NCBI GenBank assembly: GCA_013042035.1
Contig: JABDQX010000337.1
Span: 1 to 5,994 of the forward strand
Length of the DNA stretch: 5,994 bases
Reading direction: 5' to 3'
Origin: Gammaproteobacteria bacterium
Lineage (GTDB): Bacteria; Pseudomonadota; Gammaproteobacteria; HK1
Below are positions 5,157-5,994 of this stretch, piece after piece. A model generated the notes under the pieces. The model made no database searches. It saw only the letters and a program-made list of their open reading frames with translations, and was not told where the DNA came from. The stretch's first letter is position 1, and every line of letters begins with the position of its first letter. Both the position numbers and the translations under genes were made by a program.

Positions 5157-5994
5157 ATGACAGACAACCCCAATACCCCCCCAAAAAGCCCAGCCATCCC
5201 CCAGCTTCTGACCCAGGAAAGCAAAATCCGTTTCCGTTGTTATCCGGGGATTAGCTGCTTCAACACCTGCTGCAAAAAGTCTGATATCACACTGGCGCCT
5301 TACGATGTCATTCGTCTTCAGGAACATCTTGGCATGGGTTCGGCGGAATTCCTCAAGCAATACACCGTACCGTTTCAGATGGACCAGGATGGTCTGCCGG
5401 GGGTAAAAATGCAAACCACGGACGATGGTGTTTGCCTTTTGTTGGATGGAGAAAACGGTTGTGGTGTGTATGCCGATCGCCCGACGGTGTGTCGCTACTA
5501 CCCCATTGCACTACTTAATAAGCGGGAACAAGGATCCTCCCAGGCCGAGGAAGATTATTCGCTGGTCAGAGAAGACCACTGCAAGGGCCATGAGGAAGAC
5601 AGGGAAATGACCATCGCCGATTATCGCCAGGAGCAGGGTTGTACTGAATACGATGACGTAAATCGGGAGTGGTACCAGCTTATCCTCAAAAAGAAATCGG
5701 CGGGTCCCGGTATCGGGCAGCCTTCCGAGACGAGCATGCAGTTCTTTTTCATGGTCTGTTATAACATCGACATGTTTCGTCGTTTTGTGGCAAGCGAGAA
5801 TTTCAAAAAAACCTACATTGTGGACGATGCCTTTTATGCCAGCATTGAACATGACAACCTTGCGTTGCTTCGGTTCGGTTTTCGTTTGTTGCGACAGGTA
5901 TTGTTCAGCGAAAAAACCATCGAAGAGCGGGAAGGTGTTTGGGATGAGCGTGTCACCACGCGAAGAGAGGTATGGGATGCGCGCATGCAGGCGG
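5157..5994 (+). CDS. YkgJ-type cysteine-cluster protein (putative metal-binding), 3' partial
   Basis: A 279-codon frame open at the right edge, starting at the first in-frame ATG; the frame is also open upstream back to about 5067 but has no usable start there. The N-terminal 145 residues carry the cysteine pattern of the YkgJ/zinc-or-iron-chelating family: C28, C34, C38, C39 (CYPGISCFNTCC), then C93, C102, and C112 in DRPTVCRYYP, then C142 in HCKGH. C162 is an additional cysteine. The family is thought to bind a metal or an Fe-S cluster, but the biochemical role is poorly known. From about residue 150 the chain is rich in charged and aromatic residues, with helix-like segments near 196-240, and has no transmembrane stretch or signal peptide. 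The proline-rich start (NPNTPPKSPAIP) looks disordered. It is separated from surE by 148 bases with hairpins, so it is probably transcribed on its own. No functional link to aprBA can be shown. Confidence 0.8.
   Translation, partial: MTDNPNTPPKSPAIPQLLTQESKIRFRCYPGISCFNTCCKKSDITLAPYDVIRLQEHLGMGSAEFLKQYTVPFQMDQDGLPGVKMQTTDDGVCLLLDGENGCGVYADRPTVCRYYPIALLNKREQGSSQAEEDYSLVREDHCKGHEEDREMTIADYRQEQGCTEYDDVNREWYQLILKKKSAGPGIGQPSETSMQFFFMVCYNIDMFRRFVASENFKKTYIVDDAFYASIEHDNLALLRFGFRLLRQVLFSEKTIEEREGVWDERVTTRREVWDARMQA

Noticed and set aside
1..5994. CRISPR array, tRNA or rRNA gene, insertion sequence
   Set aside because: No regularly spaced repeats with unique spacers, no cloverleaf or CCA-ended fold noticed, no transposase frame and no terminal repeats with target duplications.

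Overview
The window reads as chromosome of a sulfur-oxidising proteobacterium, most likely a gammaproteobacterium. The main clue is a two-gene aprB-aprA unit encoding the beta (ferredoxin-like) and alpha (FAD) subunits of dissimilatory adenylylsulfate (APS) reductase. The second clue is SurE, which is very close to the gammaproteobacterial form through its metal site, its APDRNRSGASNSLTL block and its AGPGTDF block. The lineage is inferred from recalled family resemblance; no tree or search was run.

Layout, all on the + strand. 1-860: C-terminal part of an AMP-forming malonyl-CoA synthetase (MatB type), cut by the left edge and carrying an in-frame 15-bp tandem duplication. 861-1440: about 580 bases without a convincing gene, with two degenerate short tandem repeats. 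1441-1527: probable aprB promoter inside a 9-bp inverted repeat. 1528-1995: aprB. 1996-2084: an 89-bp spacer with three tandem 13-bp units and a possible 10-codon mini-ORF whose stop overlaps the aprA start (TAATG). 2085-4082: aprA. 4079-4182: a GC-rich hairpin followed by a strong, probably bidirectional, intrinsic terminator. 4238-5008: surE, followed by a 14-bp inverted repeat. 5157-end: a cysteine-cluster protein of the YkgJ type, cut by the right edge.

How the genes work together: AprA and AprB form one cytoplasmic enzyme. In a sulfur oxidiser it converts sulfite plus AMP to APS and two electrons; in a sulfate reducer it runs the other way. The usual partners (Sat, AprM or QmoABC) are not in the window, so aprBA appears to be a free-standing transcription unit with its own promoter and terminator. 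The MatB-type ligase, SurE and the cysteine-cluster protein have no demonstrable link to sulfur metabolism; each seems separately transcribed.

No mobile element, CRISPR array, tRNA or rRNA was seen. The most unusual signals are the regulatory-looking architecture around aprB and aprA and the recurrence of short (11-16 bp) tandem duplications across the window.
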